DNA of 30,963 bases, from assembly GCA_051453625.1 (NCBI GenBank), contig JBOZIK010000001.1, positions 276,799,722 to 276,830,684 on the forward strand. Reading direction: 5' to 3'. A model generated the notes under the pieces. That model ran no database searches. It was not told the DNA's origin and saw nothing but the letters and a program-made list of their open reading frames with translations. Positions 10,080 to 20,329 of the stretch are shown here, one piece after another. This stretch comes from Welwitschia mirabilis. Its lineage: Eukaryota > Gnetophyta > Gnetopsida > Welwitschiales. Within the stretch, counting starts at the first letter, position 1; every line of letters begins with the position of its first letter. Made by a program: the position numbers and the translations under genes.

Positions 10080-11470
10080 TTTTTCAACATTATAATTACT
10101 TTACTTTATGTTTACTTGATGGATCTCCTATTTTATAGATTGATAATTTGTTAGTATAGCATTAATTTTTAGTTCTTTAGAGTTGAACAATCTAGTTTTA
10201 GCAAAACATGAGGCCAACTTAACATATGATAAGTATCTGCAATATACTTTCTTAGCATACTTATATAGAAAACATCATGTATGTTCAATTATCGAGGAGG
10301 AAACATAAGAGTGTATGTGATAGATCTAAGTTTTTATAATATTTTAAATGACCCAATGAAGTAAGGAGCTAATTTGGATTTCTTAGCTCCTCTCATTACT
10401 ACTTTTATTTGTGATAGTTTAAGAAATACATGATCATCTATTTTAAACTCAAAATACTTTTTTAATTATCTACATACATCTTATATCTATCTACCTATTC
10501 CTTAAGTCTATCCTTAATGATTGTTATTTTACTTTTCATTTCTTCTAACCTTTTTTCTATAATTAATTTTTTTAGATTATGTCTATGAAGTGGTTCTCTA
10601 TATTTTCTAACATATAGTGCTTTAAATAGAGCCATTTGAATTAAACTTTAATAACTATTACTATATGTAAATTCTACCAATTATAGATACATTTTTCAAT
10701 TCTTAGGATTATCTAGAATACATGATTTATCTTCTAAAAATTAATTAACTCTTTCATTCTAATCATCTATTTTAAGGAATAAATTTATTACTCATATTTA
10801 ACTTGATTTATAAACCCATTTTTAATTCTTATCAAAACATTGAAGTAAATTTTAAATCTCTATTAGAGAAAATTACTAGAGGCACATTATACAACTAAGC
10901 AACATTTTGAATATATATGTTCGCTATGTTCTTGGAATCATAAGAAGATTTTACCAAAATGAAATTTACTAACTTATTTATTTAATTAGCTATTACCAAA
11001 ATGAAACCATTACCTCTTTGAGCTTTGAAAGTCCCACAATAAAGTTGATGCAAATCATATTCCACTTATATTCCAAAATATCATGAGGATAAAGTAATCA
11101 TATTAGATTTTTATGTTTTTCTTTAACTTGTTGATAATCAAGACATCTTGATAAAAATTCTACTATATCTTTTTTCATCCCTAGCTACTATAATTTTTTT
11201 CATGTTTTAATACAAGTTAGATCCTCTGGGATGATCTACTACAGATGGATTATATGATTTACACATTATCTTATATCTAATTCCATCTACATTAAGAACT
11301 AAAAATCTTTTCTTAAATCTAATAATGCCATTTAAATTAACACTAAAATTCTCTGAATCTATTGATCTTTTTAACTAGTCCTTTAATTTTTCATAGTTCT
11401 CATCCCTTTTTTATTCCATAAAATAACATAAAAAATTTGGCTTTGAATTTTCATGATTACTTTAAGATAA
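10080..11470 (-). pseudogene. Gypsy integrase with C-terminal domain (decayed)
   Basis: Integrase inserts the element cDNA into chromosomes. On the minus strand an HP.G-like piece (DHPRGSNLY, about 11230) is a remnant of the N-terminal zinc domain. MKKDIVEFLSRCLDYQQVK and KWNMICINFIVGLS lie near 11180-11020. The second core motif reads SNRDLKFTSMF near 10835-10867, where the family has SDRD..F.S.F, so the catalytic D codon is now AAT. The glutamate region NERVN followed by FLEDK lies near 10750. MALFKALYVRKYREPLH lies near 10610, KIDDHVFLKLSQIKVVMRGA near 10400, and a YISMLRKYIADTYHML-type end near 10240. The last block is the HVSMLRKYI..PSHVL motif that precedes the C-terminal tail. It is non-functional. 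Confidence 0.85.
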
Positions 11471-11586
11471 CCTTGTCTACTAAAAGCATTTATAACCTTA
11501 TTTTCCTTACCTTCATTGTATAAAATCTCTAGATCAAAATCACATAGAAGTTACATCCATATTCTTTGCCTAAGGTTTAAGTTTGG

Positions 11587-11990
11587 TTAGGTAAAAATGT
11601 ATTTTAGACTCTTATGATCTACAAAAATGTAAAATGTTACATTATAGAGATAATGTTTCCACAACTTTAAACAAAAAATCACTATAGCTAATTCAAGATT
11701 ATGAATAGGATAATTTCTCTCATGAGTTTTAAGTTGTCTTGATTTATAAGTTATTAATCTTTTATCTTGTNNNNNNNNNNNNNNNNNNNNNNNNNNNNNN
11801 NNNNNNNNNNNNNNNNNNNNNNNNNNNNNNNNNNNNNNNNNNNNNNNNNNNNNNNNNNNNNNNNNNNNNNAAGTTATTAATCTTTTATCTTGTTTAAGAA
11901 CTACTCTAAAACCTTCTTTGGATGCATAAATATAAATTGAAAATATTTTTAAATCATCTAGCATTGTTAAAACTAGAGCACTAATTAAGT
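11587..11990 (-). pseudogene. Gypsy RNase H domain, open across a false gap
   Basis: The minus-strand frame from 11964 to 11587 reads as a Ty3/gypsy RNase H, the enzyme that degrades the RNA strand during reverse transcription. Visible pieces are YIYASKEGFRVVLKQDKR (family DAS..G.G.VL.Q), YKSRQLKTHERNYPIHNLEL (family SR.L...E.NY...D.EL) and FVDHKSLKYIF (family TDHKSL.Y). The first catalytic D has become Y, while the glutamate of LEL and the D of VDHKS remain. A 100-N gap (11771-11870) splits it, but 23 bases are identical on both sides and the frame is preserved if they overlap. It is the best-kept coding part of this element. Confidence 0.85.
11748..11893. repeat. 23-bp direct repeat flanking a 100-N gap
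   Basis: The 23 bases before the gap (11748-11770) are identical to the 23 bases after it (11871-11893). The repeat lies inside RNase H and the protein would be continuous if the copies were one. This is the signature of two contig ends that overlap but were scaffolded with a fixed 100-N spacer (11771-11870). Confidence 0.85.
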
Positions 11991-12087
11991 ATTATTTAAG
12001 ATCATTAAATAATTGTTGATTTTTTTTTTTCATTGGAAGTCTTTATTTTTCTTTAAAATGCTTGTTAATGAAGAAGATATATTAGAG

Positions 12088-12265
12088 AAGTTAAAGATGA
12101 ATCAATGATATTACCTAATAAGAANNNNNNNNNNNNNNNNNNNNNNNNNNNNNNNNNNNNNNNNNNNNNNNNNNNNNNNNNNNNNNNNNNNNNNNNNNNN
12201 NNNNNNNNNNNNNNNNNNNNNNNNAGATAAGTTAAAGATGAATCAATGATATTACCTAATAAGAA
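12088..12265. repeat. 37-bp direct repeat flanking a 100-N gap
   Basis: Bases 12088-12124 and 12229-12265 are identical over 37 positions, separated by N at 12125-12224. The duplicated minus-strand peptide is LLGNIIDSSLT on both sides, inside the RT-RNase H connection. It is best read as an unmerged contig overlap. Confidence 0.85.
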
Positions 12266-12269
12266 TAAG

Positions 12270-13196
12270 AAATCTTTTAACCTTAGTAACATTGTTAGGT
12301 ATTAGGCATTTCATAATTACTATAATGTTATATTGATCCACTAATATATCTTCCTTGGATATTACATGACCTAATAATTGAATGAATACCTTCAAAAAAG
12401 AGTATTTTTCTATGTTAGCATATAATTTATAATTCCATAAAATTTATAATATTATTTTTCAGTATTTCTCATGCTCTACATAAGTTTTGGAATAAATGAA
12501 AATATCACCATGTAATTCATAGGATTATAAACACTATAGGGGTAGTAATCAAATGAAAAGGCATAATAGTGAACTTTTAATAGTTATACTAGGATATAAA
12601 TGTTGTTTTATGAATATCTTAATTTGAACTTGATAATATCTAGATTTTAGATCAACTTTTGAAAATGCCTTAGATTTCTTGAGCTAATTAAAAGGTCATT
12701 TATTTTTTGGTAATAGGTACTTGTTCTTAATGGTAATCTTATTTATCTATTAAAAATCAATGCATAATCTTAGCATTCCATCTTTGTTTTCTGAATATAG
12801 TATAGATGCTTCTCATGGTAATAACCTAGGATGAATAAAATCTTTTGATAATAGTTTTTCAAGATAAATTTTTAACTATTTTATTTTTGTAGAAGACATT
12901 TTATATAATGCCCTAAAAATTGGTTGAGTTCTTGAGATTAATTCAATAGAAAACTTAAATTGCTAAAGTGGTATCATTCCTAGTAATGTTTTTGTAAATA
13001 CATCAAGATATTATTGGATTGTTGATATATTCTTTACCAAACTTTCTCCTTCTTTCAAGCTAATTGGATTTATATATAGCATATAAACTAGTGATCCCAT
13101 CTTAATTTCCCTTTTTATATGCTTTAAATTAATTATATTCTCCATTACTAATTTGTAATAAACTTGAAACATTATTCTTTGATAATTATTTATCAT
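12270..13196 (-). pseudogene. Gypsy reverse transcriptase (decayed)
   Basis: On the minus strand an open segment at 13196-13011 ends in NPISLKEGESLVKNISTIQ, which corresponds to the protease-RT linker. It leads into YLDVFTKTLLGMIP (family DVFP..LPG.PP) near 13000, KDFIHPRLLP near 12850, ASILYSENKDGMLRLCIDF near 12800 (family GAPVLFVKKKDG..R.C.DYR) and a VDLKSRYYQVQI-like piece near 12650. The catalytic box reads HGDIFIYSK around 12512 (codons at 12501-12512), where the family has FIDDILIYS, so the first catalytic aspartate is now glycine. The connection motif (family SFLG...YYR.FI..FS) is traceable to about 12270. Stops and frameshifts are scattered throughout. Confidence 0.85.
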
Positions 13197-13379
13197 TTTA
13201 CTTGAAACTTTTCACAATTTGTAACTACTCCATTTTGCATTAGCTAGCTTATACCCAAAACAATTACATTTTTGGAAGTTAACAATAATTTGTTGTCTCT
13301 AAAAATTCCTCACACTTATGGATAGAGTACAATTTTGAACCTACTGATTAACCTTGGACATGGACTCATTTGTTAGCTC

Positions 13380-13610
13380 CATGTATCCCTCAACTAGAGC
13401 ACAACATAATTTTGTTTTAATCAAAAACTTTAAAAGATATGAATCAATGAGTTTCTCTATAATCAAATAAAATAAATACTTCTTTATTATTAAATAAAGC
13501 CTTATCTTCTATAACTAAGCTCTAGAATTATACCCTTTGATTATCTATGACTACTTAAAGTCATCTTGTTAATTAAGAAATTATTTTTGATCCTTGAGGA
13601 TTTTCTGGTT
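13380..13610 (-). pseudogene. Gypsy aspartic protease remnant
   Basis: The minus strand reads LFNNKEVFILFDYRETH followed by a stop and FISFKVF, with the active-site segment at 13447-13467. The family motif is LFDSGA.HSFIS. The catalytic aspartate is kept but the S and G after it are changed (DYRETH), so it would not be active. Its position between the gag/zinc-knuckle remnant and the RT linker is as expected for Ty3/gypsy. Confidence 0.7.
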
Positions 13611-14112
13611 TTTATCTAGAAGGATCCTTATAACATAATAAATATTGTACTACATTATCATTTTTGTTAAAATTATAGCGTTAATATCCATTCTTATACT
13701 ATTTCTTATACTAATACTCACTAGGAATTTATTGTAAATTAGACCTATGAGATTAATTACTTAATAGATTTGACTAGGAATATTTTTTTTTTTTTTTTAC
13801 GAAAGTTTGCTTCATTTGATTAAAATTCCTATTTCTTCTGCTACTATTATTTCTACTGAAGTGTCAATTATTATTTTAATAAGACATTTTTAGTTAATTT
13901 TCTTTAAGGATATGTCCTCGTGGAGGAATTTTTTTCTTAATTTTTTATTTTCTCTACTAGTTTTATTTTGCTATCTTTGCCTTTTGTATAGTCTTTACGA
14001 GATTCCTATGTTGAAACATGGATACTTTGATAGTAATAGAAGGAAAAAGATGGTGCATATGAAACACATATCTTAATAATTCTACAAATTTACAATCATG
14101 AAATGTTATGAT

Positions 14113-14368
14113 CATATTATGAACTTGTCTTAGATTATAGAATTTTGTAACTTTTTGGTGAATATAAAACTTGGTAATATATGTCTCCTTNNNNNNNNNN
14201 NNNNNNNNNNNNNNNNNNNNNNNNNNNNNNNNNNNNNNNNNNNNNNNNNNNNNNNNNNNNNNNNNNNNNNNNNNNNNNNNNNNNNNNNNNCATATTATGG
14301 ACTTGTCTTAGATTATAGAATTTTGTAACTTTTTGGTGAATATAGAACTTGGTAATATATGTCTCCTT
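14113..14368. repeat. 78-bp direct repeat flanking a 100-N gap
   Basis: Bases 14113-14190 and 14291-14368 match at 76 of 78 positions, separated by exactly 100 N (14191-14290). The two differences are both A/G. This is an unmerged overlap of contigs or of two haplotypes, inside gag. Confidence 0.85.
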
Positions 14369-14565
14369 AAATATGTGCTCAGATTCCCTCCATAAAAGTT
14401 TTAGATCTCATAACTTGGTCATTTCCATTTTCTACCATAGGTTAGCTTATTTTTGTATCATCTAAATAACTAAAAAATCCTTTTCATATTCATCACATTC
14501 CAAGTTACCAAAAGGATCTAAATATCCTACAAACTTTAGGGAACTTAGCTTAATAAAAGTGTGAA

Positions 14566-14672
14566 NNNNNNNNNNNNNNNNNNNNNNNNNNNNNNNNNNN
14601 NNNNNNNNNNNNNNNNNNNNNNNNNNNNNNNNNNNNNNNNNNNNNNNNNNNNNNNNNNNNNNNNNNNNNNNN
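14566..14672. other. Assembly gap, 107 N
   Basis: 107 undetermined bases in the gag region of the minus-strand gypsy element. The flanks show no shared repeat, so real sequence is probably missing here. Confidence 0.95.
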
Positions 14673-14830
14673 AATGCTTCTAAATTAATGTTGAATAAGG
14701 GTTGATTTCCATCATTAGGTTGTTGACTCTCTTGTAACTTCTCTTAATATTGATTACTTAGTGCAACTAATCTGACCTTAAAGTTTAACTAATGATGAAG
14801 AAGCAGCTGAAAGAAGTAGAAATTTTTATG

Positions 14831-15983
14831 AGATTATATTTGAAAATAGGATAAATATTATTAATGATTAATTTTAAAAATTATTTTTATGCTCTTATGA
14901 AGGATATTCTAATCATTATGATGTGATTGGTCTTAATTTTTAACTTAAAGTACATAATTAAGTTTATTCCCTTTATTTATCTTAAATTGATAAGGTCTAC
15001 AAGGTTTATAAGTTATGAATATGGGGTTTTACTTTAAGGTTATGTGATTATGTAATTTGGAATGAATAATTGAGTTGGAGGTTTGATTATTTCAAAGATT
15101 AGTTAATTATAAGACATTATTTTATGTATTTATATTTCTTCTAAAAGGTTATGCTCTTTAAGAAATCATATAAGATCACTATTCTAAATTCTTAAGATAA
15201 TTGTAATTCTCCTAATGGTTGTTATCTATGGTTATAAGGTAATATACTATTTAATAATTTAAATTTATCATTATTATGGGGTTTTTTAGGAATTTAAGGT
15301 TATCATAAATATGACTAACATAATGATCATCTAGGGTTTTAAGTTATAGTTAACCTTATGAAAACTTTAGGATTATCCTATTTATAATCAACTTGTAGGG
15401 TTATTAAGATTCTAAGATTATTAATAACATAATATTTATAATTATTAAGATTAATATGAATGTGATTTGATATATATTTTAATAGTAGGAAAATTATAGG
15501 TATAATCAAATCTATGACTATTAGGGTTCTTGAAGAGAGAATTCAAGAGAACCTGGTCTTTCTTTTTTGGATTTGACATTATTTTCTCTCTTATCACAAA
15601 CTTTATCTTAATATCAAAGAGGAAGACATCAATAAATGCATCTATCTATAGTGTTACAATTGCAATTAGTAAGAAAACTTTGGAGAGTGGAGCAAAGCAT
15701 AATAGCAAAGCTAAGGTTTTACTTTAGGAAGTACAATAGTAGTGTGAAGGTGTCTCTTAGAATATTCTAGTGCACCTTCAATTCACTAGTGTGTAAGGTT
15801 CTTTCAAAAGAATTCTTTTGAAGGTAGTTTCTAGTTTTTTGGTAGGGCACATCCTTAATGCAGTAGTTGGATAGCTTCTCAGTGGTGCTTTCTACTATGA
15901 AAACTCAAAAAGGTGTAGTAGAATAACATAGATCTTATGTTGGTTTTCCTACCTCTAAAGGGAGATTTTTTAATCAATAAATT
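14831..15983. other. AT-rich stretch, possibly including LINE B 5' UTR
   Basis: From 14831 to about 15520 the DNA is very AT-rich with recurring short variants of 'aaggttat', 'agggtttt' and 'ttaagatt'. No gene is visible. From about 15525 composition becomes less extreme, and this may be the 5' UTR of LINE B. An open stretch at 15530-15727 (65 codons, starting MKREFKRTWSFFFG) lies here; I do not recognise it and see no family motif. A LINE 5' end near 15520 is inferred only from the composition change and a weak target-site repeat. Confidence 0.4.
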
Positions 15984-17190
15984 ATGAATCCTAAAGACCC
16001 AAAAGGATGAGCTCAAGTGGTTCTAAGGTATTTAAGTAGTGTAAGCTCTTCTAGCTCCTCAATAGTGGTAGAATCCTCTGGTATAAAATCTTATGTAATA
16101 TTAATAGTAAAAAATAACCCTTAAAGTTTTCTTAACTTGGACTTTGGTTTCAAGTGCAAAGGCAATAACTTTCATGCAAAGATTCCTATGAACTACTTTA
16201 AGCATTTGGAGACTCGATTTAGAAATAGTCTTATTAGCAAATTGTAATTTTTAAGAGGTCTCATATTAATAGAAAAAGTTGAATTATAGTGTGACCAAAA
16301 ATTCCCAGCAAGTTACAAGGTAATTCCTCTTTAATATGGACTATTACATTTTATTTTTGATATGGAAAAAGATATGAAAAACGTTTTGGCAAGAGGTCCA
16401 TATTTCTTTAATTATAGAGGTCTAGCTTTAACAAAATGGTTTTCTTTATTCTTGATAAACCTTCTATTTTTGAAAAGATTATGATTTGGATTTATATTTC
16501 AAATCTTCCCCAAAAATATAACATCTTGAATTTTTTAATCAATTTGGAGATATGTTGATGGAGATTGTTAAACCTAACAAAAATATAGATCTTATAACAA
16601 AAATGGAAATGGCTAGAATATATACTTAGATGAAATCAGATAGTTTCAATGCAAAAAAGATAATCTTCATTTTTGAAATTGAATAATCTTCATTTTTGAA
16701 ATTGAAAATATTCCATTACAATGCTTAAAATGTCAAAAAAATTATCACACAATGGAAAAAAGCAAAAAAAATTGAGAAGGTTGAAAAGAATGTTTTGTAA
16801 GAAGTTTGGAAAAATAGGACAAAGAAGTTAGCTTCAATTTTAAACAATGATCCCATCATGCAGGGAAATAAATATGACATTTTACTATAAGAGGAACTAT
16901 AATAGATGATAAAAAATAAATAGAAAATTACTATGAAGGAGCCAAACATGAGTTTACAAAGCACGTTCACAACAAGCTAGATACATTATTGTGGTAACAA
17001 TCATAGCAGTAACTTAGATAAAAATGCGATAGGGTCTCAAAGATGGAAAAAAGTGTGTTAATGAGTACATTTCAAATGCACTAATAGCTAATAGAATTGG
17101 AAAACAAGGACAGATAGATAAAAGAATAATAATGAATATCTAAAATTGTAAGATTGAAAAGGAGATAAAGGAGGACATTTGATAAGGTAA
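15984..17190 (+). pseudogene. LINE B ORF1: DUF4283-like domain and decayed zinc knuckle
   Basis: ORF1 proteins of plant LINEs bind the element RNA. From ATG 15984 one frame can be followed to about 16440 with only five stops. It begins with MNPKDPKG and a serine-rich stretch (LSSVSSSSSSIVVESSG). The DUF4283-like domain covers about 16200-16600: SLISKL, FLRGLILIEKVEL, then GLLHFIFDMEKDMKNVLARG and PYFFNYRGLALTKW, matching the family (K.W…F.F……VL..GPW.F….L.L..W). A frameshift near 16440 leads to IFEKIMIWIYISNLP (family FP.W..L..LP). A CLKCQKNYH piece near 16720 is a CCHC knuckle whose last cysteine is lost. A perfect 23-bp duplication just before it shifts the frame. Confidence 0.8.
16660..16705 (+). 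repeat. Perfect 23-bp tandem duplication inside LINE B ORF1
   Basis: Two adjacent identical 23-base units (16660-16682 and 16683-16705) lie between the DUF4283-like domain and the zinc knuckle. Because 23 is not a multiple of three, the duplication breaks the reading frame. Perfect identity between the units in an otherwise diverged element shows it arose late, long after insertion. Confidence 0.9.
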
Positions 17191-17211
17191 GCAATACCAA
17201 CTCTCCTTTTC

Positions 17212-20200
17212 ATGATTATTACCTAAAATTGTAGAGGCTTTGGAGATGGCTAAAATATCTTTTACCTTTTAAATCTTTTAAGGATTCACTAGTATCTATG
17301 TACCTCCTTTAAGAAACTAATCTTGACTATTTAAAAATTAGTCATTTTTATGTAAAATTCTCTTGGTTGTTTATTTCAGTTTTAAGTATGGGTGGAAAAG
17401 GAGGATTGATAATCCTTTAGAATCATGTACCATTTATACTATTATTAAGAGCAATAATTACCTTACTATTGACTAGAGTTTCAATGAAAAAAGAGAAGAA
17501 TCACCAATTTCTATGGGCCTTAAGAAGCAGATCAAAGACTTTAGTGCCTTTATCATATTATGTTAGAAACTCTAGATATCATCATGGGTGAATTTCAACA
17601 AGTTTAAACCCTCATGAGAATCCTAGTAATGTGTATAATATTTCTACTATTAATCTTTTTACCAAATGCATAAATAACTTTAATTCTAAATATTTTCCTA
17701 TTCATAGAACTTCCTATACTTAGAGCGCTCTTAGAAAATGTAAAAATATTGTGATGTCTATAATTAATAGATATTTGATTAATAACTAAAATGAGCATTT
17801 ATTCTTTAAAGTAAAAGCTAGATTTTTCTTTGACTATAGATCTATAATCCTATCTATGGATTCTTTTCAAAAGAAGTCTCTTTTCTAATTTGAGCATTTT
17901 TTGTTGAAAGATTTAAACTTCATAGATTTCATCAAACACATTTAAAATACTCTAGTAAAGGGTACATCTACTTATAGATTATTTCAAAAACTTAAAATTT
18001 TAAGGCATGAGTTAATTACTTGGAATAAGTAGTTAAATGATTTTTTAGAAATGTTAAGAATCAATTATTAAAAGAGCTATTCATTATCCAAAAGCATAAT
18101 AAATCTATCACTTTAGATATAGGATATGAAAAGTATCTTATATCTCAAGTTCATGATAAATTTTCTAGTGAATAAACTTATTAGAAACATAAATAAAAAA
18201 TACAATGGCTTAAATAAGGGAAACATAACTCAAAATTCTTATTCTAGATGGTGAATAGGCATAAATAAAAACATACTATGCAAGAGAGTGTGTGAAAAAC
18301 ACACTACAAGATCAATGCATAGATCATCAATTCTTTTATTAAATATTTCTAGAACTTATTTATAGAAAAATCAGTGGTTCTTAGTAACATCCTAGTTAGT
18401 CCTCCAATCTCTAAAGAGTAGCAAAGCTACTTGAATCAAATAATTACAAAAGATGAAATTACAAACACGATTAACTTAATGAAAAATAATATGGTAGAAG
18501 GCCCTAATGGATTCATAGTATTTTTTTTCAAACCTTTTGGGTGTTATCAAATTTGATTTCTATGAAGTAGTCCAAGAAACTTTCTAAAAAGGTACATTTT
18601 ACAAATCTTTTAATGTCATCCTTATCACTTTTATTCTCAAAATAAAAAAATATTGAAAGCTCCCATCAATAGGGAATGATTAGTATTTGTAATGTTTTCT
18701 ATAAGATTTACATCAAGTTTATTGTAGATAGGCTTAAACTGATTCTTTTAAATATGGTCCATCCCTCTTATTCTAGGTTTGTTTTAGGAAGAGTTACCCA
18801 TGACAATATAATCCTTGCTAATTAAATACTCCATTTGCACGATAAAAGAAATAAACATACAATATTCCTCAAGTGTAATATAGCCAAAGCATCTTATATA
18901 GTCCATGGAAAATAGTAGACTATGTTTTGTAGAAACGTGATGTACCCGTGCCTATTAGACATCTCATTTACTTCTACATTTCAATGCTGACCTTCTGTAT
19001 TATGATCAATGGGGAGAAATACAATTGTTTTTAGGGTGATTATCCCCTCTCTCCTAATATTTTTATTCTTATGATGGATTTCTTAGCTATACTCTTTATT
19101 TAGAATTAGAATAAAATTTATGCCACCAAATTAGCTTCTTCTCATCTCATTCTCCAGTTCACAGATGATATTCTCTTGTGTTTGGTCTTTATTTTTCTTA
19201 TGAAAAGATAATATCATAACCTCTTAAATGAATTCCACAAATTCTTAGGTCCTACGATAAACTGGTATGGATCAAAGATCTTTCTTATTAATAATCATTA
19301 AAAAAGGTAGATAGATATCTTAAAGATCTCTTAATGTTCACAAGCATCATTTCCTGATGCTTATATTAGTCTTTCTTTTGGTTTTGATTAGATTGTTGAT
19401 AACATTTGGCTACCTTGATTAGAAAAATTATAGCTTAATTGACTAGATGAGATAACAAATTCTTATTAAGTGCAAGAAAAATTATCTTTATTAAATCTTG
19501 CTTATTAATCATAATGATTTATCCCACCAATCACTTTCCTATATCAAATAAGTATGCTATCTTAATAGATAGTATTATTAAAGATTTCATTTAATCAAGT
19601 GGCAAGTTTCACAAAATGATACATCTTATAAGCTATGAGCAAATAGTCATGCCTAAAAAAGCAGGTGATTTTTGCATTGAAAAAATTATGAACATGAGGA
19701 AATGCATTTTTTAAAGCATTATTATAGATTCCTATCTGATAACAGCATTCTTTAAATAAAATCCTTTGAAAATAACTATGGTGGTAAAGGAAGATATTCA
19801 CTTTTTGAAAACACATGATTTATTTCATTAGAGAAGTTTAGCAATAGATCTTTGAAAATCAAACTCTTCCTATTTAAAATGGCAAAATAATCATTTCAAC
19901 AATCTATGATAACTTTTCTAAATATGACAATAGATGGAAGAATTTGTAAAAGCTAAATATTCTAGAGAAAACTAAGATGTTTTGGTGGTATATGTTAAAG
20001 GGATGTATTCTCATAGTAGACAAGCTTAATTATAGAAACTTAAGATTCCATTAGGATTGTTCACTATGTCATAAAGAAAATGAGCCCCATAATCACCTCT
20101 TTATTCAATGTCCTACTGTAAAAGAACTCTGTAGAGGCTTGAATATATATTTCTCTTCTCACACTAGCTTGGATACTTCTGATTCTTTTAAGAAAAATCT

Positions 20201-20290
20201 CTTCATGATTATTGGTGCTTGGCTTTTATGGAAGCATAGATGCAATATTATCTTTTACTAAGAAAAATTATCCCTCTAAAAGTTTAAATT
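17212..20290 (+). pseudogene. LINE B ORF2: endonuclease, reverse transcriptase, zinc finger (decayed)
   Basis: ATG at 17212 reads MIIT-stop-NCRGFGDG, the WNCRG start of L1-type endonucleases with the tryptophan codon changed to TAA. The endonuclease ends near 17830 with FDYRSIIL in place of SDH.PI. The linker lies at about 18000-18260 and includes NQLLKELFIIQKHNKSI. RT covers about 18430-19330: a GPNGFI block near 18500, DNIILAN near 18803, and the catalytic box FTDD at 19158-19169, with both aspartates kept. The C-terminal zinc finger is clear at about 19980-20130: FWWYMLKGCI, then CSLCHKENEPHNHLFIQCP, with C..C, H and C all present. GAWLLWKHRCNIIF near 20215-20255 closes the domain. Stops and shifts make it inactive. 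Confidence 0.87.
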
Positions 20291-20329
20291 TAAAATCATT
20301 TAATATATTAGATAAATGGATTAAATCTA

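Larger units (their letters stand above)
9931..14830 (-). mobile_element. Ty3/gypsy LTR retrotransposon, minus strand, decayed
   Basis: Reading the minus strand from about 14830 to 9931 gives gag, protease, RT, RNase H, integrase and a polypurine tract, which is the Ty3/gypsy order (integrase last). Each domain is recognisable by short motifs, yet each has stops or frameshifts. Three 100-N gaps and one 107-N gap interrupt it. The three 100-N gaps look like unmerged contig overlaps, so the true element is shorter than the coordinates suggest. The 5' LTR and primer-binding site were not identified. Confidence 0.88.
13611..14830 (-). pseudogene. Gypsy gag remnant
   Basis: The minus-strand pieces YIHQKVTKFYNLRQVHNMII and FHDCKFVELLRYVFHMHHLF (about 14170-14040) match the plant gypsy gag pattern K..EF..L.QG.M.V..Y...F..L.RY. 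Nearer the protease a CYKD fragment near 13640 may be what is left of a CCHC zinc knuckle (CY.CG..GH....C). Gag would form the particle that packages element RNA. Two gaps (14191-14290 and 14566-14672) and many stops interrupt it, and the start codon was not found. Confidence 0.65.

Noticed and set aside
15530-15727. 65-codon plus-strand frame as a possible small gene
   Set aside because: No motif, no family resemblance, and a place just before LINE ORF1; more likely part of the LINE 5' region.
16725-16970. Minus-strand hydrophobic frame resembling membrane segments
   Set aside because: It is a shadow of LINE B ORF1 (zinc knuckle and tail) on the plus strand. The same holds for 17604-17798, 19595-19816 and 21100-21336.
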